DNA of 64,000 nt, from the NCBI RefSeq assembly GCF_014633365.1, contig NC_068350.1, forward strand, positions 31,859,119 to 31,923,118. Direction: 5' to 3'. The notes below the pieces were generated by a model. The model saw only the letters and a list, made by a program, of their open reading frames with translations. It was not told where the DNA came from and searched no databases. A program made the translations under genes and the position numbers. Numbering within the stretch: position 1 is the stretch's first letter; each line of letters begins with the position of its first letter. This DNA comes from Diospyros lotus (Eukaryota; Streptophyta; Magnoliopsida; Ericales; Ebenaceae). This document shows positions 21,692 to 33,299 of the stretch, piece by piece.

Positions 21692-22600
21692 TAACTTGTT
21701 TTGATTTTCATTACAAACATGAAAGATCTTTAACATCACTACTCTCATACATACTTTTCAAAAGCATACGTTTTTTGTTAAAATTAAAGAAAAATTTTAG
21801 AAAAGAAAAGTGATCCTTATAAGCTGACATCATATCAGTCGCTTTTTTATTCTTTTCAAATGCAATCGTTTTTCTATATTTATAAATGAGTCTATTCACA
21901 AGTTATTTGCAAACTTCTAATTGAGCCACCTTGTAAGTTAACAAGTCAAGATTTATTGAGTTCAAACTCAACTCGTTTACAAATTAAAATTCAAAGTTAA
22001 GTTCAAATTCGATTCATTTACCTTAACAAACAAATTCAAACAAGATTTTATAAAATCAAACATTAAGTTACCAACGAATAATTCAGCTCATTTGCAACCC
22101 TAGTTATATTGAATGTTTCTCATCCTCTATACTTCTAATATTTTATATATATATATATATTACTTTTGATATATTTTAGAAAAATTCTATTTATTTGCAT
22201 TATTGGATACTCGTTAAGGTATATTTATTGTAAATTATTTTTCGTATTAAGTAATAAATACATCATATTTTAAAATATTTTACTAATCAATAGAAATATT
22301 CAAATGTTTAAAACAAGATATATTAGATACATTTTAATGAGTGTGTTCGGACATAGATTAGAAATATTCTTTTAATATTTGAATATTTTTATTAATTAAT
22401 AAATGTAATATGTTTTGTTATCAATTAATAAAGACATTTAAGTGTTAAAAATAATATATAATTATTACAATTTATTCAAAAATAAAATATATTAAATACA
22501 AATACGTGAAACATTTATATAGACAATGATGATTATAATAAGAAAGTCCCGAAAATATGGCTTGAGACCACAAAAGATTAATGGAAGCTTAAACAGAATT
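21692..22600. other. AT-rich intergenic DNA with word-repeat remnant
   Basis: About 21900-22095 has 'ttcaaactcaactcg' words and ends 'gctcatttgcaaccctag', like the end of a common non-coding plant repeat. It is followed by a (TA)n tract at 22146-22160 and AT-rich sequence. Confidence 0.4.
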
Positions 22601-22613
22601 TGCACCCAATCAC

Positions 22614-22653
22614 AGGGGAGAGAGAGAGACAGAGAGAGCGGGGGGGGGAGGTG
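22614..22653. repeat. (GA)n and G-homopolymer tract
   Basis: A run of gagaga repeats is followed by nine or so consecutive G (plus strand), about 35-70 bp beyond the CML stop codon. It would appear as a C-rich/CT-rich tract in the 3' UTR of that gene. Confidence 0.8.
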
Positions 22654-22686
22654 TCAAACAGATCGTGGAAACCTAAAACCCTAATC

Positions 22687-23286
22687 TCAAGCGCTGCGAA
22701 CGGTGATGCTGCGCATCATGTCCTTGAACTCGAAGAAATCGACGCGGCCGTCCTGGTTGCGATCCACCGATGAGATCATCTTCTCCACTCTGCTGATCTC
22801 TTGTCCTTCCGCCAATCCAAGCTTTACGAGCACCGCCTGCAACTCCCTCGCCGATATGTACCCGTCGCCGTTCTCGTCGAACACCTTGAACGCCTCCGAC
22901 AGCTCTGTCTCGTCCTGGCACGCTTTCCCCATCTCCTCCTCGCTTTCCTCCAACACATTGTCGCCGATCCCGAAGAACACGTCGTTCAGCGATCTGTGCA
23001 GCGATTCGAAGTCCTCGAACTGAAGCCCCGCTTTTCCCGGTGTTATGTGCGAACTCACCATGGAATCCAGCTCCGAGACCTCGGCATCCAGGCCGAGAAC
23101 GTTCAGCGCGTGGCCTAGCTCCTCCACGGTGATGACGCCGTCCCCGTTCTTGTCGAAGAGATCGAACGTGCGGCGGAGTCGGATGGAGTTGAGGCTCGGG
23201 CAGCGGAGCCGGAAAGATGGCGACGCCGAGCCGTTGGTTTTCACCAGGCTCCGCTTGCTCTTAGCTCCATTATTAGCTGTTTCCAT
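22687..23286 (-). CDS. CML42: Calmodulin-like EF-hand protein, CML42/CML43 type
   Basis: An intronless gene encoding a 199-residue calcium sensor. After a basic, Ser-rich N-terminus (1-24) comes the FRLRCPSLNSIRLRRTF segment that is characteristic of the CML42/43 group. EF-hand 1 (loop DKNGDGVITVEE, 45-56), EF-hand 3 (DENGDGYISARE, 137-148) and EF-hand 4 (DRNQDGRVDFFE, 175-186) have all calcium-coordinating positions. The second hand (about 81-93) lacks the acidic ligands and is non-functional. An acidic linker (about 112-135) precedes the C-terminal pair. I chose the ATG at 23286; the upstream GTG-led extension (to 23298) is not expected in a plant gene. Length and order match Arabidopsis CML42 (about 190 residues), which has been linked to trichome branching and defence signalling. 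That function is transferred by family only. Confidence 0.95.
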   Translation of the reverse strand: METANNGAKSKRSLVKTNGSASPSFRLRCPSLNSIRLRRTFDLFDKNGDGVITVEELGHALNVLGLDAEVSELDSMVSSHITPGKAGLQFEDFESLHRSLNDVFFGIGDNVLEESEEEMGKACQDETELSEAFKVFDENGDGYISARELQAVLVKLGLAEGQEISRVEKMISSVDRNQDGRVDFFEFKDMMRSITVRSA

Positions 23287-23459
23287 CGGGCCTCCCACTC
23301 TCTTCCTCTCTCTTCTCCGCTAGAATTTACAGAGAGATTGATCTACAAAGCTGATCCGCCAAATCCGGCGTCAAATTAACTCAATCGGATCTGAATGGTA
23401 GAATCAAACAATGGGCTCTGCTGCCGCTGCTTTCCTCTTCCTATCTGCCAAAATCTACA

Positions 23460-23466
23460 TTTTATA
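23460..23466 (-). promoter_or_regulatory. Candidate TATA box of the CML gene
   Basis: TATAAAA on the minus strand, 174 bp upstream of the ATG. Transcription starting about 30 bp downstream would leave a 5' UTR near 140 bp, which is ordinary for a plant gene. It is the only good TATA match in the right interval that I noticed. Confidence 0.5.
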
Positions 23467-23639
23467 TGAATCCCCTAACTGCTCAATTATGCAGAGGTAC
23501 GCGTTTTTGACGCCGTCCAGCAAGTCTTCTTCGCGTTCTCTTCTCTGTGTCTCTTCAGTGCAACAAAAAGTCGTAGCTGAAGAGTCTTACATTGTCGCCT
23601 TTTCTCTCTCTGCTCTAGAATCTTTAATGCAAGTCTGAT

Positions 23640-25744
23640 GCCCACCACCAACCATTTTTGAAAAGTCGACGGATCTGGTCGCCCTCCTTAACGGTTACGC
23701 CCTCTCCGTTTATACGTCGTCAAAATCAACCCAATTGCTTCCAATTTATTTTTTCCTATTCATTATAAAAATATTATTATTATTATTATTTTATTACTTA
23801 ATAATTGTTTAATTCATTTGAGTCATTGGCACGAAATTTCTTGTGCTTTTAAACTAACATAACCAATTAACCACCCCTTTAAATTGTATTTTAATTCTCC
23901 TTTTTATTTTTAGAAATGGAATGAATCGGGTCGGGTTGGTGTAATTTATCTTTTTGTTATATACAAAAATAGCAAGTGCATTAAGCCGGTCGCCGTTGAC
24001 CCACTGGCTTATTTTATTTTATTTTTATTTTCAACCTAATTCTTAAGTTAAAATTATTTATATCTCAAAAATTAAAATAATATTATTTATTTAAATTAGA
24101 GATGAATTTTTAATTTAATTAGTATATTTTCATTTTTTTTAACGAAAAGGTACACCTCCTCTTGTTCTTATTTTCAACGGTAAAACAATTTTACTTCTCT
24201 CTCTGCTATGAGTTTTAGATCAAAACTTATTGGTGTGGAATCTGGTCGAAACCCACCATGTGGTGGGTTCCAATCAAAGACCCCTCTTTGTGTGGGTTCC
24301 AATCAGATTGGCCGACCATGGTTGCGATCTAGAGCGCAAAGAAGAGGTAGAACTATGAAGATGAAACACTCACTATGGAGAAATCGACGACCACCCACCA
24401 ATTCTTGGAACCTTATCTCTATTGGAGAAAACATAGACGACGACAAGGTTGTAGTGTACTCTCTCTCTCCATTATGGGTATACCTAAATTGAGTATGGAT
24501 TCAAAGAAGATGAGTTCGTCTTCTAACCCTGATTCAATATTCAAGTTCATGGGTTCATCTTTAGGCTTGGGGGTTCGTAGATGATCGTTTGGAGACAATT
24601 TGTTACCTCTGTTTATGTGTGTGTTTGTTTTAGTAAAGAGTCATACCATATTACATGTACTAACGAGATATACAAGTTCGATGATCGTATCGGATTTCAT
24701 CCGATGATGAAATTCAAACTTCATCATCAATCATCGAATTTTATCATGGGATAAAACTCGAGAATTCATCCAGAAAATTAGGTGAGAACATTTTTTAATT
24801 TTAATGCCTTCGATTATTCTCTTGATAATTCAATTATTTGTACAGATAACATTTTTTTATTTAATATCTAGGTTCATGGAGTTTCAACGATCTCTCTCTG
24901 ACGGGTGTGAATTTAGGTTGATAGAGTTTCAGTGATCTCTTTCTCTCACATATGCGAACCTAGATTAGATTTGGGTTCAAAGATGAACCCACCATTCCAA
25001 CCCAAATTCAATATATGGGTTGGGTTTGAGGAACAAGACAGTGATGGCCATTGATGGTTACATATAATTTATGTTTAATTTTTTTTATAATAATAATAAT
25101 ACACATAAGGGTATTTTGAAATTTAAAAAAAAAATTAAGAAAGATTTATTAACGGTAAATGATCCACATTGGTAAAATTTTAAAAAAAATTGTCATTTTT
25201 AAAAATATAAAAAAAAACTAATATAATAATCAAACCTTAAGATAGTGCGAAAGATTTACCCTAAATTTACTCTCAATAAATTTTGTGAAGCTAACTATAA
25301 AAATTTGTAAAAAATGATTTTATGCATTGACTATTGACTTTGATGACCTGGCAACGTGTGAACGAGCACATGCGACTAGCACGTGACTCGGACGCGTTCA
25401 ACAACTCACGCCAATCTGGACCACGTGGAGCAATTCAACTTATTTACTTTTTTGGCCTTAGACGATAATTTGATATAAAAAAAGTGTATTTTAAATAACT
25501 TTTGCACTTTGATTCTTTACGGAAGCTATAGAATACATAATATGGTTTGGGCTTTTCTCCCCATAGGATGGGAGCTCAACCCAACACTTTCATGGATTAT
25601 CTGTCCAATAAAAAATTGTCAATAGCATTCATTAAGCAGTTGATAATTTTTAACTTTTGAGAAATTGTTAATCAATCATGAAAGAAATTGATAGTTTGGT
25701 ATTGTATGTTGCAAGGTTTTTTCTTAAAATTATCATTCTTGCGC
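23640..25744. other. Intergenic DNA upstream of the CML gene, no gene recognised
   Basis: An (ATT)n tract lies near 23771-23790. About 24180-25050 is a low-copy-looking stretch with repeated 'ggttcatcttt' and 'tgggttc' phrases, short ORFs (24208-24584) and an imperfect palindrome around 24675-24740 (gttcgatgat...atcatcgaa). It may be a decayed non-autonomous transposon. I found no domain. Confidence 0.4.
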
Positions 25745-25900
25745 GATTTATCATCGCTTGTGCCCTCAATTTTGACAGAAAAAATAAATCGCAGGTGGAG
25801 ATTTTGCTTTATTGCGCAGAATAAAAAATTGAACTTGATACGAATTCTACCTTATTATGACCCAACCACTTGACCTGTATCCTAGGGGCAAGGTTCTTCC
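25745..25900 (-). mobile_element. SINE-like repeat, copy 3
   Basis: The reverse complement matches 12899-13055. It has 'acaggtcaagtggttgggtcataataagg', a 'tctgcgcaataaagcaaa' block and 'ctgtcaaaattgagggcacaagcg'. The B-box region is shortened compared with copy 2. Confidence 0.6.
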
Positions 25901-26030
25901 TTTATTGCATATAAAACTATCATTAACTCTTAATAATAACAAGACATTTTTCGTTAACTCTTAATGGAATAGAGAATACAATATAAGCCACAAATTTCTT
26001 ATTTTGATCACTTTTGTTGACGCTAATAGT

Positions 26031-26253
26031 TGTTAAGATTTTCTTCTGTTAGTGGTTTGAATAATCCCTATTAATTAGGGATAAGCTGTTTATTTTATAA
26101 TTATTTGACGTTACCAAAACGTAGGTTGCAGATATATCTTTCTTTCTTCCTGTTATTCTTGTAAGGCTATGTATAGCAAGTTCAAATTTTTATCAATAAG
26201 AACACATTCTCCTGATTTGCTCGTGTTCACTATTCAAACATAGAGAGTTAACA
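26031..26253 (+). repeat. 5' LTR of copia element 1
   Basis: A 223-bp LTR with terminal inverted repeats TGTTAA...TTAACA, two bases before the PBS. Its short length is typical of small copia lineages. Confidence 0.8.
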
Positions 26254-26255
26254 AT

Positions 26256-26270
26256 TGGTATCAGAGCCAC
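26256..26270 (+). promoter_or_regulatory. Primer-binding site (initiator tRNA-Met)
   Basis: TGGTATCAGAGCCAC is complementary to the 3' end of plant initiator tRNA-Met, the usual primer for copia reverse transcription. Confidence 0.9.
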
Positions 26271-26329
26271 ATTAGACGGGCTTGATTGAAACTAAAAAGC
26301 AACAATCTTCTAAGGTGTTTAGTGACGAT

Positions 26330-27120
26330 ATGGCAACTGATAGTGGATTTGTGCAACCATCAATCCCAAAATTCGATGGGCGTTATGATCACTGGTGTAT
26401 GCTCATGAAAAATTTCATGCGATCAAAAGAATATTGGAGTGTGGTGGAAGATGGGATTCTTGCAGCAACAAAAGGAGCTGAACTCACTGAAGCCCATAAA
26501 AGGTGATTGATGATGATACAAGGTTGAAGAATATGAAAGAGAAGAATTATCTATTCCAGGCCATAGATCGATCCATCTTGGAAACCATCTTAAACTAGGA
26601 TACAACCAAAAACATTTGGGATTCCTTAAAGCTGAAGTATTAGGGGACAACACGAGTGCAATAAGCGCAACGACAGGCTCTACAAAAAAAGTTTGAGATG
26701 CTGAACATGAAGATGGGAGAGTTTGTGAATGAATACTTCTCTTGTACTCTTGTTGTGGTCAACAAACTGAGAGCCAATAAGGGAAAGATGGATGATGTAG
26801 CAATCATCGAGAAGATTCTGAGATCCATGACACCCCAGTTCGATTATATGGTGTGTTTTGTTGAAGAATCAAATGATTTGGATGCTCTTACCATTGATGA
26901 GTTACAAAGTATCTTCTAGTACATGAGTAACATATGAAAGCTCATGTTCTGGAAGAGCAGGCATTAAAGGTTACTTTTGGAGAGTCTTCAGGAGAAAAAG
27001 GACGAGGTTATGATGGAATTCGAGGATGAGGAAGAGAGGGAGGTAGACATAGCTTTGACAAATCCACAGTTGAACGTTATCATTGCCATAAGCTTAGACA
27101 TTTTCAGTATGAATGTCCAA
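26330..27120 (+). pseudogene. Copia element 1 gag (UBN2-type), frameshifted
   Basis: The likely start is the ATG at 26330 (MATDSGFVQPSIPKFDGRYDHW). Then come the typical gag phrases KNFMRSKEYWSVVEDG, AIDRSILE, LKYQGT-like, and MKMGEFVNEYFSCTLVVVNKL at 26698-26919. Frames change after 26506 and at 26919. A zinc knuckle remains near 27080-27120 as CHKLRHFQYECP, with the preceding Cys replaced, so nucleic-acid binding would be impaired. Confidence 0.8.
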
Positions 27121-29466
27121 TTAAAGAAGGAAATAGAAGCAAGAGCAAACTATGTAGAAGGTAGTGAAGAAATGTTGTTGATGGCGTACATGGATGAAAG
27201 GAAGCTAGCAAAGAAGAGTTGTGGTTTCTTGATTATGGATGAAGTAATCACATGTGTGGCAAAAGGGAGTTTTTCTCAAATTTTGAAGTCAATTTCAAGG
27301 AAAAAGTGAAACTGGGAAATAACTCAAGAATGGATGTGATAGGTGCAGGTAATGTGCGAATACTGGTGAATGGTTTTGTACAAATTATTACTGGAGTATT
27401 CTATGTTCCAAGATTAAAGAATAGCTTGATAAGCATTGGCTAGCTAGCTGAGAAGGGACTTGTAATTCTTATACAACAAGGAACATGCAAAATTTATCAT
27501 CCTGAGAGACTGATTATGGATATTACAATGTCCTCGAATCAAATGTTCAAGCTATTTGTTAATTCTTTCATGGAAGATCCAACTCGACTTTGGCATTACA
27601 GATATGGTCATCTGAGCTTTAGTGGTTTGAAAATTCTTCAACAAAAAGGAATGGTGAAAGGACTGCCTTATCTTAAAACTTTGTCAAAAATATGTGACGA
27701 CTGCCTAGTAGGAAAACAATGGAAAGATCCATTTCCTAGAGAATGCACATGGAAAGCTTCTTAGATTCTTGAACTGGTACATGCAGATATATGTGGACTA
27801 ATTAGACTTATATCCAACAGCAAGAGAAGGTATATGATTATAGTCGTAAAGTTTGGGTTTATTTCTTGGTTGAGAAATTAGAAGCATTTATTGCCTTCAA
27901 GAAATATAAGAATTGTGTTGAAAAAGAGGTTGGTTAGAGCATAAGATGTCTTCATACTGATCGTGGGGGTGAGTTCACATCACTTGAATTCACTAAGTTT
28001 TGTAGTGAGAATGGTATTCAAAGACAGCTAACAGTTGCATACACCCCTTAACGAAGCGGTGTTGCAAAATGGAAGAATCAAACTATCATGAATATAGTTT
28101 GAAGTATGCTTTCAGGGAAGAATATTGCCAAAACATTTTGGCCAGAAACTATGAATTGGACAATTCATATTTTTAACAGGAGTCCAACTCTTGCAGTGAA
28201 AAACAAAACTCTAGAAGAATCTTGGTGTGGATTCAAACCATCAATAGATCACTTCAGAGTGTTTGGGTGTGTATCTCATGTTCATATTCCTGATTGCAAA
28301 AGGATAAAGCTCAATGAAAAGAATGTAAGATGTGTTTTACTTGGAGTCAGTCAAGAGTGAAAGGCATATAGGTTATATGATCCCATCTCTTAGAAGATTA
28401 TAGTAAGTAGAGATGTGGTGTTTGAAGAAGACAGAGATTGGGATTGGGACAAAATTTATGAAGAAGTTATTTTGGCTTACTTAATTTGGGGAAAAAAATG
28501 AAAAAGAATCGAATGTAGTTGCTAAAAATATAGATGAAGCTGACACTAATGAACATAGGTGTACTGAAGAAATGTGAAATTGATGGCTTAAATGGTTTCA
28601 AATAAAGGCAATTCATCTAACACAGGTGAAAATCCTTCACCTAAATCTCATAAACAAAGGTTTAAAAGGAAACCAAATTGGATGGGGGATTATGTTATTG
28701 GAGAAGGTTTATCTAAGGAAGAAGAACAACATATTTAGCCATGTTTTCATCCAATGATCTAGTTCTATTCGAAAAGGCAATAAAAGATGCAAAGTGGATA
28801 ACAACGATGGATGTGGAGATTAAAGCTATAGAGAAAAATGATACTTGGGAATTAACAAATTTGCCTACTAGAGCAAAGAATGTTGGTGTGAAATGGGTGT
28901 ATAAGACGAAACTCAATAAAAATGGTGAGGTGGAGAAGTACACATTTGGTTGCAAAGGATTACACCCAAAAACATGGCATGGACTACATTGAGATTTTTG
29001 CACTTGTAGCACATTTGGAGACAGTTCGATTGATAGTTTCTCTTGTAGCTCAAAAAAAGTGGATGATTTTTTAGCTAGATGTAAAGTCGAGCTTTCTCCA
29101 TGGAAAACTTAATGAAGAGGCTTTTGTCGAGCGACCTCCTAGTTATGAGAAGAAAAGTGAGGAACAGAAAGTGTACATGTTAAAAAAGGCGTTATACAAT
29201 CTAAAACAAGCTCCATGAGCTTGGTATAGTTGGATAAAGTCATACTTTACACAGTAAGGTTTCGAGAGGTGCCCTTATGAGCATACTTTGTTCATCAAAG
29301 CAGGAGAATGAGGTAAAATTCGAATTGTCTATCTCTATGTTGATGACTTGATTTTTACAGGCAATGATGAGCATATGTTTGTTGAATTTAAAAATTCTAT
29401 GATTCATGAGTTTGACATAACAAACCTTAGAAAAATGAGATATTTCCTTGGTATAGAAGTAATATA
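27120..29466 (+). pseudogene. Copia element 1 pol (protease, integrase, RT), decayed
   Basis: The protease region near 27225 reads FLDYG followed by a stop and SNHM, so the catalytic DSG motif is lost. The GAG-pre-integrase is intact at 27590-27760 (LWHYRYGHLSFSGLKILQQKG...CDDCLVGKQ). Integrase core pieces follow with many stops. 28106-28360 keeps MLSGKNIAKTFWPETMNW...FRVFGCVSHVHIPD. The RT begins at about 28741 (ATMDVEIKAIEKNDTWEL-like) and still has the YVDD box near 29336-29350, then ends at YFLGIEV, where the element is cut off. Confidence 0.85.
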
Positions 29467-29475
29467 AAGACCAGA

Positions 29476-30585
29476 TGTAAAAACCCCAAATTTCCCCTTA
29501 ACTCATTTAATACAATGGAAGCATGACATAACATATTCCCAATTCTTTTACATAACATTCGGGTCCATCTGCCCAGTAAGATACAAAAAACATTACACTC
29601 AACAAAATATAATAGTGCCTTCCTTAGACAAGAACCACACAAAGCCATCTTGAGCATCTTTTGGTCAGGGGATCTTTGCACACACCATCTACCCATGAAG
29701 GATTAGACACAATTGGACCCATCCTCAACATACTCTTTGCCCTTACCTGGAATGACGTAAAGTAAGGGTGAATCACAAGACTCAACAAGCATATAATGAA
29801 ACAAAGGGAAAACAGGCTGAATATAGCATTCCCCAAACACCACACACAAGCCATGTTATGCCATGAATCACAACTCAACCCACCGGTCATAAACACAACA
29901 ATGCATACATATAATGAATAGAGGGGCCCACATAAGATACATACTGGCACCCAGGGTTCCATATACAAACTTGCTCGCACTGGCTGACACAAATCTACAT
30001 CTCGAGCCAAAGCTCCCATAACACCACCATGAGCCCAAGCTCCCATCACGTTACCTTGAGCCAACGCTCGCATAATGTTATCTTAAGCCAACGCTCGTTT
30101 AAGAACATATGGAGCTAATGCTCGTAAAACAACATATCGAGCCAACGCTCGTAAGTATACCTCAAGGATAAATTCGTCACTCTCATCAGTGACCTGCAAT
30201 GCAACACATAGGAAATGCATGGCGAAGTGAACAAAAACATGATACAATGTCCCCATAAACCAGTCATCAAGTCACGCTTCACCCACATAGTCATACACAC
30301 TCAATGTAATGCTAGTGCTCCTAATCACCCTATAATGCCCGTGTTCATGCACACATAACAAACGGTCTACCCATAATGCAAACCCGAGCCCAATACTACA
30401 ATGCTTTATTGAATCATAATTTTTGGCAGTCCCAATCGAGAGTTCCCTACCACAAGGTACCCAAACGATCAACAACCCCTATAACTCACACCCAAAAACT
30501 TGCATGCAAAGAGACCCAAAGTTTTTCTATCCACATGGTATTAACCCCCAAAAGAGGTTCATCATCATTCCTTGGAAATTGAATT
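29476..30585 (-). mobile_element. Gypsy-type LTR fragment, reverse strand
   Basis: The left end TGTAAAAACCCCAAATTTCCCC looks like the terminus of a long LTR. About 30000-30160 has variable 'gagccaacgctcg' repeats that reverse-complement to the 'gagctttggctcat' repeats at 3765-3910 and 58540-58570. The left flank is ccaga, but I found no matching duplication on the right, so the right end is probably broken. It truncates copia element 1. Confidence 0.5.
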
Positions 30586-31444
30586 GAGTGATAGGTTTGA
30601 AATGCTATGGCACAGACCCAAGAGAGGGGGTGAATTAGGTAATTTAAAATTTAGTTTGAAACTTGAAATCCTTTTGATGAAAAATAAAAATTCAATGCAA
30701 CTAAGGATTAATAAAATGCTTGGAACAATAAATGAAACAAAAAGCATAAGCAAGAGACGAACACAAGGATTTATAGTGGTTTGGCTTAAACCAAGTCTAA
30801 TCCACTACCTTAGCTCCTCACTAAGGATTTTGTAAACCAATACACTATAACCTCCTACTTAAACCCAAGTAAACCCTTTAGTCCAAGATTAGGAATTACA
30901 ACATTTTACCTATACAAGTAGGCCCTCTAGCTACACAAGCTAGGAAAAACAAACAATGTTTAATAGAGAGAAAAATCTAAGAGATGAATCTCTTAGTTAC
31001 AAAGATCTCTCAAATGAAAACAAAAGACTTGAATAATAAAATACAAATTAAGATCAAATCCTTTGAGAAAAAAGATTAAAGCACAAATACAATTGAGATG
31101 ATGTAAATAATTTCTAATCTCTTTCAACTTCATTCCCATCCATTTGCCTATTCTTGATCATCCTTGATTTGTATTTATAGGCATCCTACAAGTTTCAACC
31201 AAAAACTAGTCGTTTATAGCTATTAGAGATTGAAAAACTAGCCATTGGAGGCTTTCTGCGAATTAATTGATCGAGATATTGAATTTTAAGCTTCTATTAG
31301 TTGACATATTGAAAGAATTAGTCGATAGATGCAAAGGTTAGTCGACAGATTGAGATAAAACTTCAAAAGATTAAATTTTAAGCTTTTGTTAGGCGACATA
31401 TGACTTAAATCTATCGATAGATTGAATTTAAGCTTCTGTTAAGC
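30586..31444 (+). mobile_element. Copia (SIRE-like) LTR fragment
   Basis: It contains 'cccaagagagggggtgaattag' near 30617-30638 and 'cacaaggatttatagtggttt' near 30760. Both are typical of the U3/R region of SIRE-type LTRs. Repeats of 'gtcgacagattg/gtcgatagatt' follow at 31260-31430. It ends abruptly against the Tat LTR fragment. Confidence 0.5.
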
Positions 31445-31552
31445 TCCTAAGACCTCTCCGAGAGGGCCTATCAGTAGCTACTGACAGGTTTCTCGGATTC
31501 CTCTCCAAGAGATCTCTCTTCGAGAGCTCTCTCAGAGAGGTAGGGTACAATA
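31445..31552 (-). repeat. Truncated 3' LTR of the Tat element
   Basis: It matches 46775-46882 (shared 'gagggcctatc.gtagctac..acagg', 'gagatctctct' and 'gagaggtagggtacaa'). Only the U3 start remains. The first dinucleotide on the minus strand is TA instead of TG. Confidence 0.75.
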
Positions 31553-31553
31553 A

Positions 31554-31565
31554 CTGCCCCCACAC
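31554..31565 (-). promoter_or_regulatory. Polypurine tract of the Tat element
   Basis: GTGTGGGGGCAG on the minus strand directly before the 3' LTR start is the expected plus-strand primer site. Confidence 0.7.
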
Positions 31566-32470
31566 TCTTTGCTTTTACCTTTAGGTAAATGTAGAGAGTA
31601 GATCATCTCTGAAAGATCTACCTTCGCAAGCTGCGTTGCTCCAGGAATAATACCGTGAGAAACGTCTTTCTTTTCTTCTAGATGGCCTATCACACCTCTA
31701 TGACTACCTCACTGCCAATAGGTTAATGAGGGTCGGGTGGATCCAAGGGCCTATCGAACTGTCCCATTACAGGGTTCCTAGAACAATATCACATTGCTGG
31801 CCTACTGCCCATGCAACCGCAAAGGAAATGGACATCTTTCTACATGAGGAGCATTCCCTTAAGGGTGTGGATCCACTTGACTGATTTTTTTTGTTTTCGC
31901 TCTTCTTTTTCTCTTAATCTTAGCTTCTTACCATTTGAGTGCACAGTTCATTAGGCTTATAGATGAGGGTAAGCTTCGCAGCTGCCCTTGAGGGACCATC
32001 CTAAGAGCTAGCAACCCCGTGCGCCCAGCCAGTAGAAGAGGTGGGTGAGACAATGCCTAGGTAGGCATGAAGCAAAATGGGATGCTGCTACGTTTTGTCC
32101 GCTCACCGACCTTACCATCCTAGAGGAAGAAGAGCTTCACGGGATCGATTGCAGACTCACCAACAAACCTCTTCCCCCACTGTCTGCGTCTTCTACTTAG
32201 GCTTCGTTGGGGGAGTTGAGCGAAGTAAGGCACGGAGGAATCGTCCCAAGACGTAGAGGGCATGTAGCAGCCAAAGCGGGGACGAGCCACAACCCCCTTG
32301 GTGTAGCGGACGTCAAGGTGTCTTATAAGTTGGATTAAATAGCCATTGAGGCCATTCAAGGACGAGGCCGTGGCATGTACAGACGGGTCGTGATTAATCC
32401 CCAATGCCTAGGTCGTCGAGTTGTAAACATTAAGGATCCTCAACGAAGCCGCAACCCTATCTTATCGAAG

Positions 32471-33279
32471 ATGCCTCCTCCTGTCAAGAAGGCGTACAAT
32501 CTAGTTCGAGGGCATTGGGCATGAGGCGAGCCCTTTCAAATTCAATCGGGGGTCCTAGACACCGACACGATCAACATACCTGGTGTCGCGACCCATTTGT
32601 TGTACTCTACCATTCTCCCTCGCGATGAGGGGCTATATTTCTGCAACTCTCCTGAGGACAAGAACAACTTCGAGCATTACCTGGCCATCGTAAGTCATTT
32701 CCTCTAGATCTTCAGTGCTCTCTCCCTTGCTTTATGGCTCTTTCCTTAAAATATTTTTCTCATTGGAGGCTGACTGGGTGGCAGGTGAGAAGCAGTGGGA
32801 TGTTGAGGAGGCTGTGAAGAAGGCGGTCTGAGACTACCGACTCTCTACGGACTGCTTCTACCGGAAGGATGAATATGCCTTGTGCTATTCAAAGTTCAAT
32901 TTCTACCACGGTTGTACCTTTCTGAAAGCGAAATGGCCACACGAGTCATTGAGGACATGATTTTTGCTGATGCCATCTCTTTCGTCCCTCCTCAAGATTG
33001 GCCCAGGTATGAGCCAAATGATTCGAGGCCCGACAAATGCGTACGACGAGCATTGGAAGATGACTTAAGTAACCTATTAGGCCTCTAGAGTCCTTACGTA
33101 CCGGACCCTAAGAAAGACGAGTTCCCGGTGTGCCCAACCAATGATGCAGTGTCTGATAGCATGGCCCACACCATCCATTTGATCGAGCAAGGCTTGGATG
33201 TGGATGTCGTCGATCGGGCTTCTCAAGGTTGGTTCCAGGAGGAAGGCTCGAGACCAGTTAACTATCCCTCCAATTAGGA
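32471..33279 (+). pseudogene. Antisense ORF of the Tat element, degenerate
   Basis: The coding-like sequence runs opposite to gag-pol, between integrase and the 3' LTR. It begins MPPPVKKAYNLVRGHWA, has an in-frame TGA, then continues with INIPGVATHLLYSTILPRD (from about 32566), EGLYFCNSPEDKNNFEHYL (to 32689), and after a frame change DYRLSTDCFYRKDEYALCYSKF (about 32832-32897). It continues with DAISFVPPQDWPRYEP and ends with GSRPVNYPSN and a stop at 33279. A GTAAGT at 32690 and a GCAG at 32781-32784 could bound a 95-bp intron. Antisense ORFs in this position are known from Retand-like elements, where their function is unknown. Stops and frame changes make this copy inactive. Confidence 0.6.
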
Positions 33280-33299
33280 TTAGTATAGGCTTTCTTGTT

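Larger units (their letters stand above)
26031..29475 (+). mobile_element. Ty1/copia element 1, decayed, 3' end lost
   Basis: It has a 5' LTR (26031-26253), a PBS (26256-26270) and then gag and pol remnants in copia order: gag, protease, integrase, reverse transcriptase. The copy stops in the RT domain at 29475, where a different repeat begins (TGTAAAAACCCC). RNase H and the 3' LTR are missing. Multiple stops and frameshifts make it non-functional. Confidence 0.9.

Noticed and set aside
22673..23323. Several plus- and minus-strand ORFs over the CML gene
   Set aside because: Shadows of the CML42-type frame; only that frame shows EF-hands.
24208..24584. 94- and 69-codon overlapping ORFs
   Set aside because: No domain, overlapping frames and repeat-like phrasing; not supported as a gene.
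29624..30073. 149-codon minus-strand ORF with Cys-rich sequence
   Set aside because: It lies in an LTR-like repeat also found at 3555-3943 and 58280-58700; it has no protein domain.
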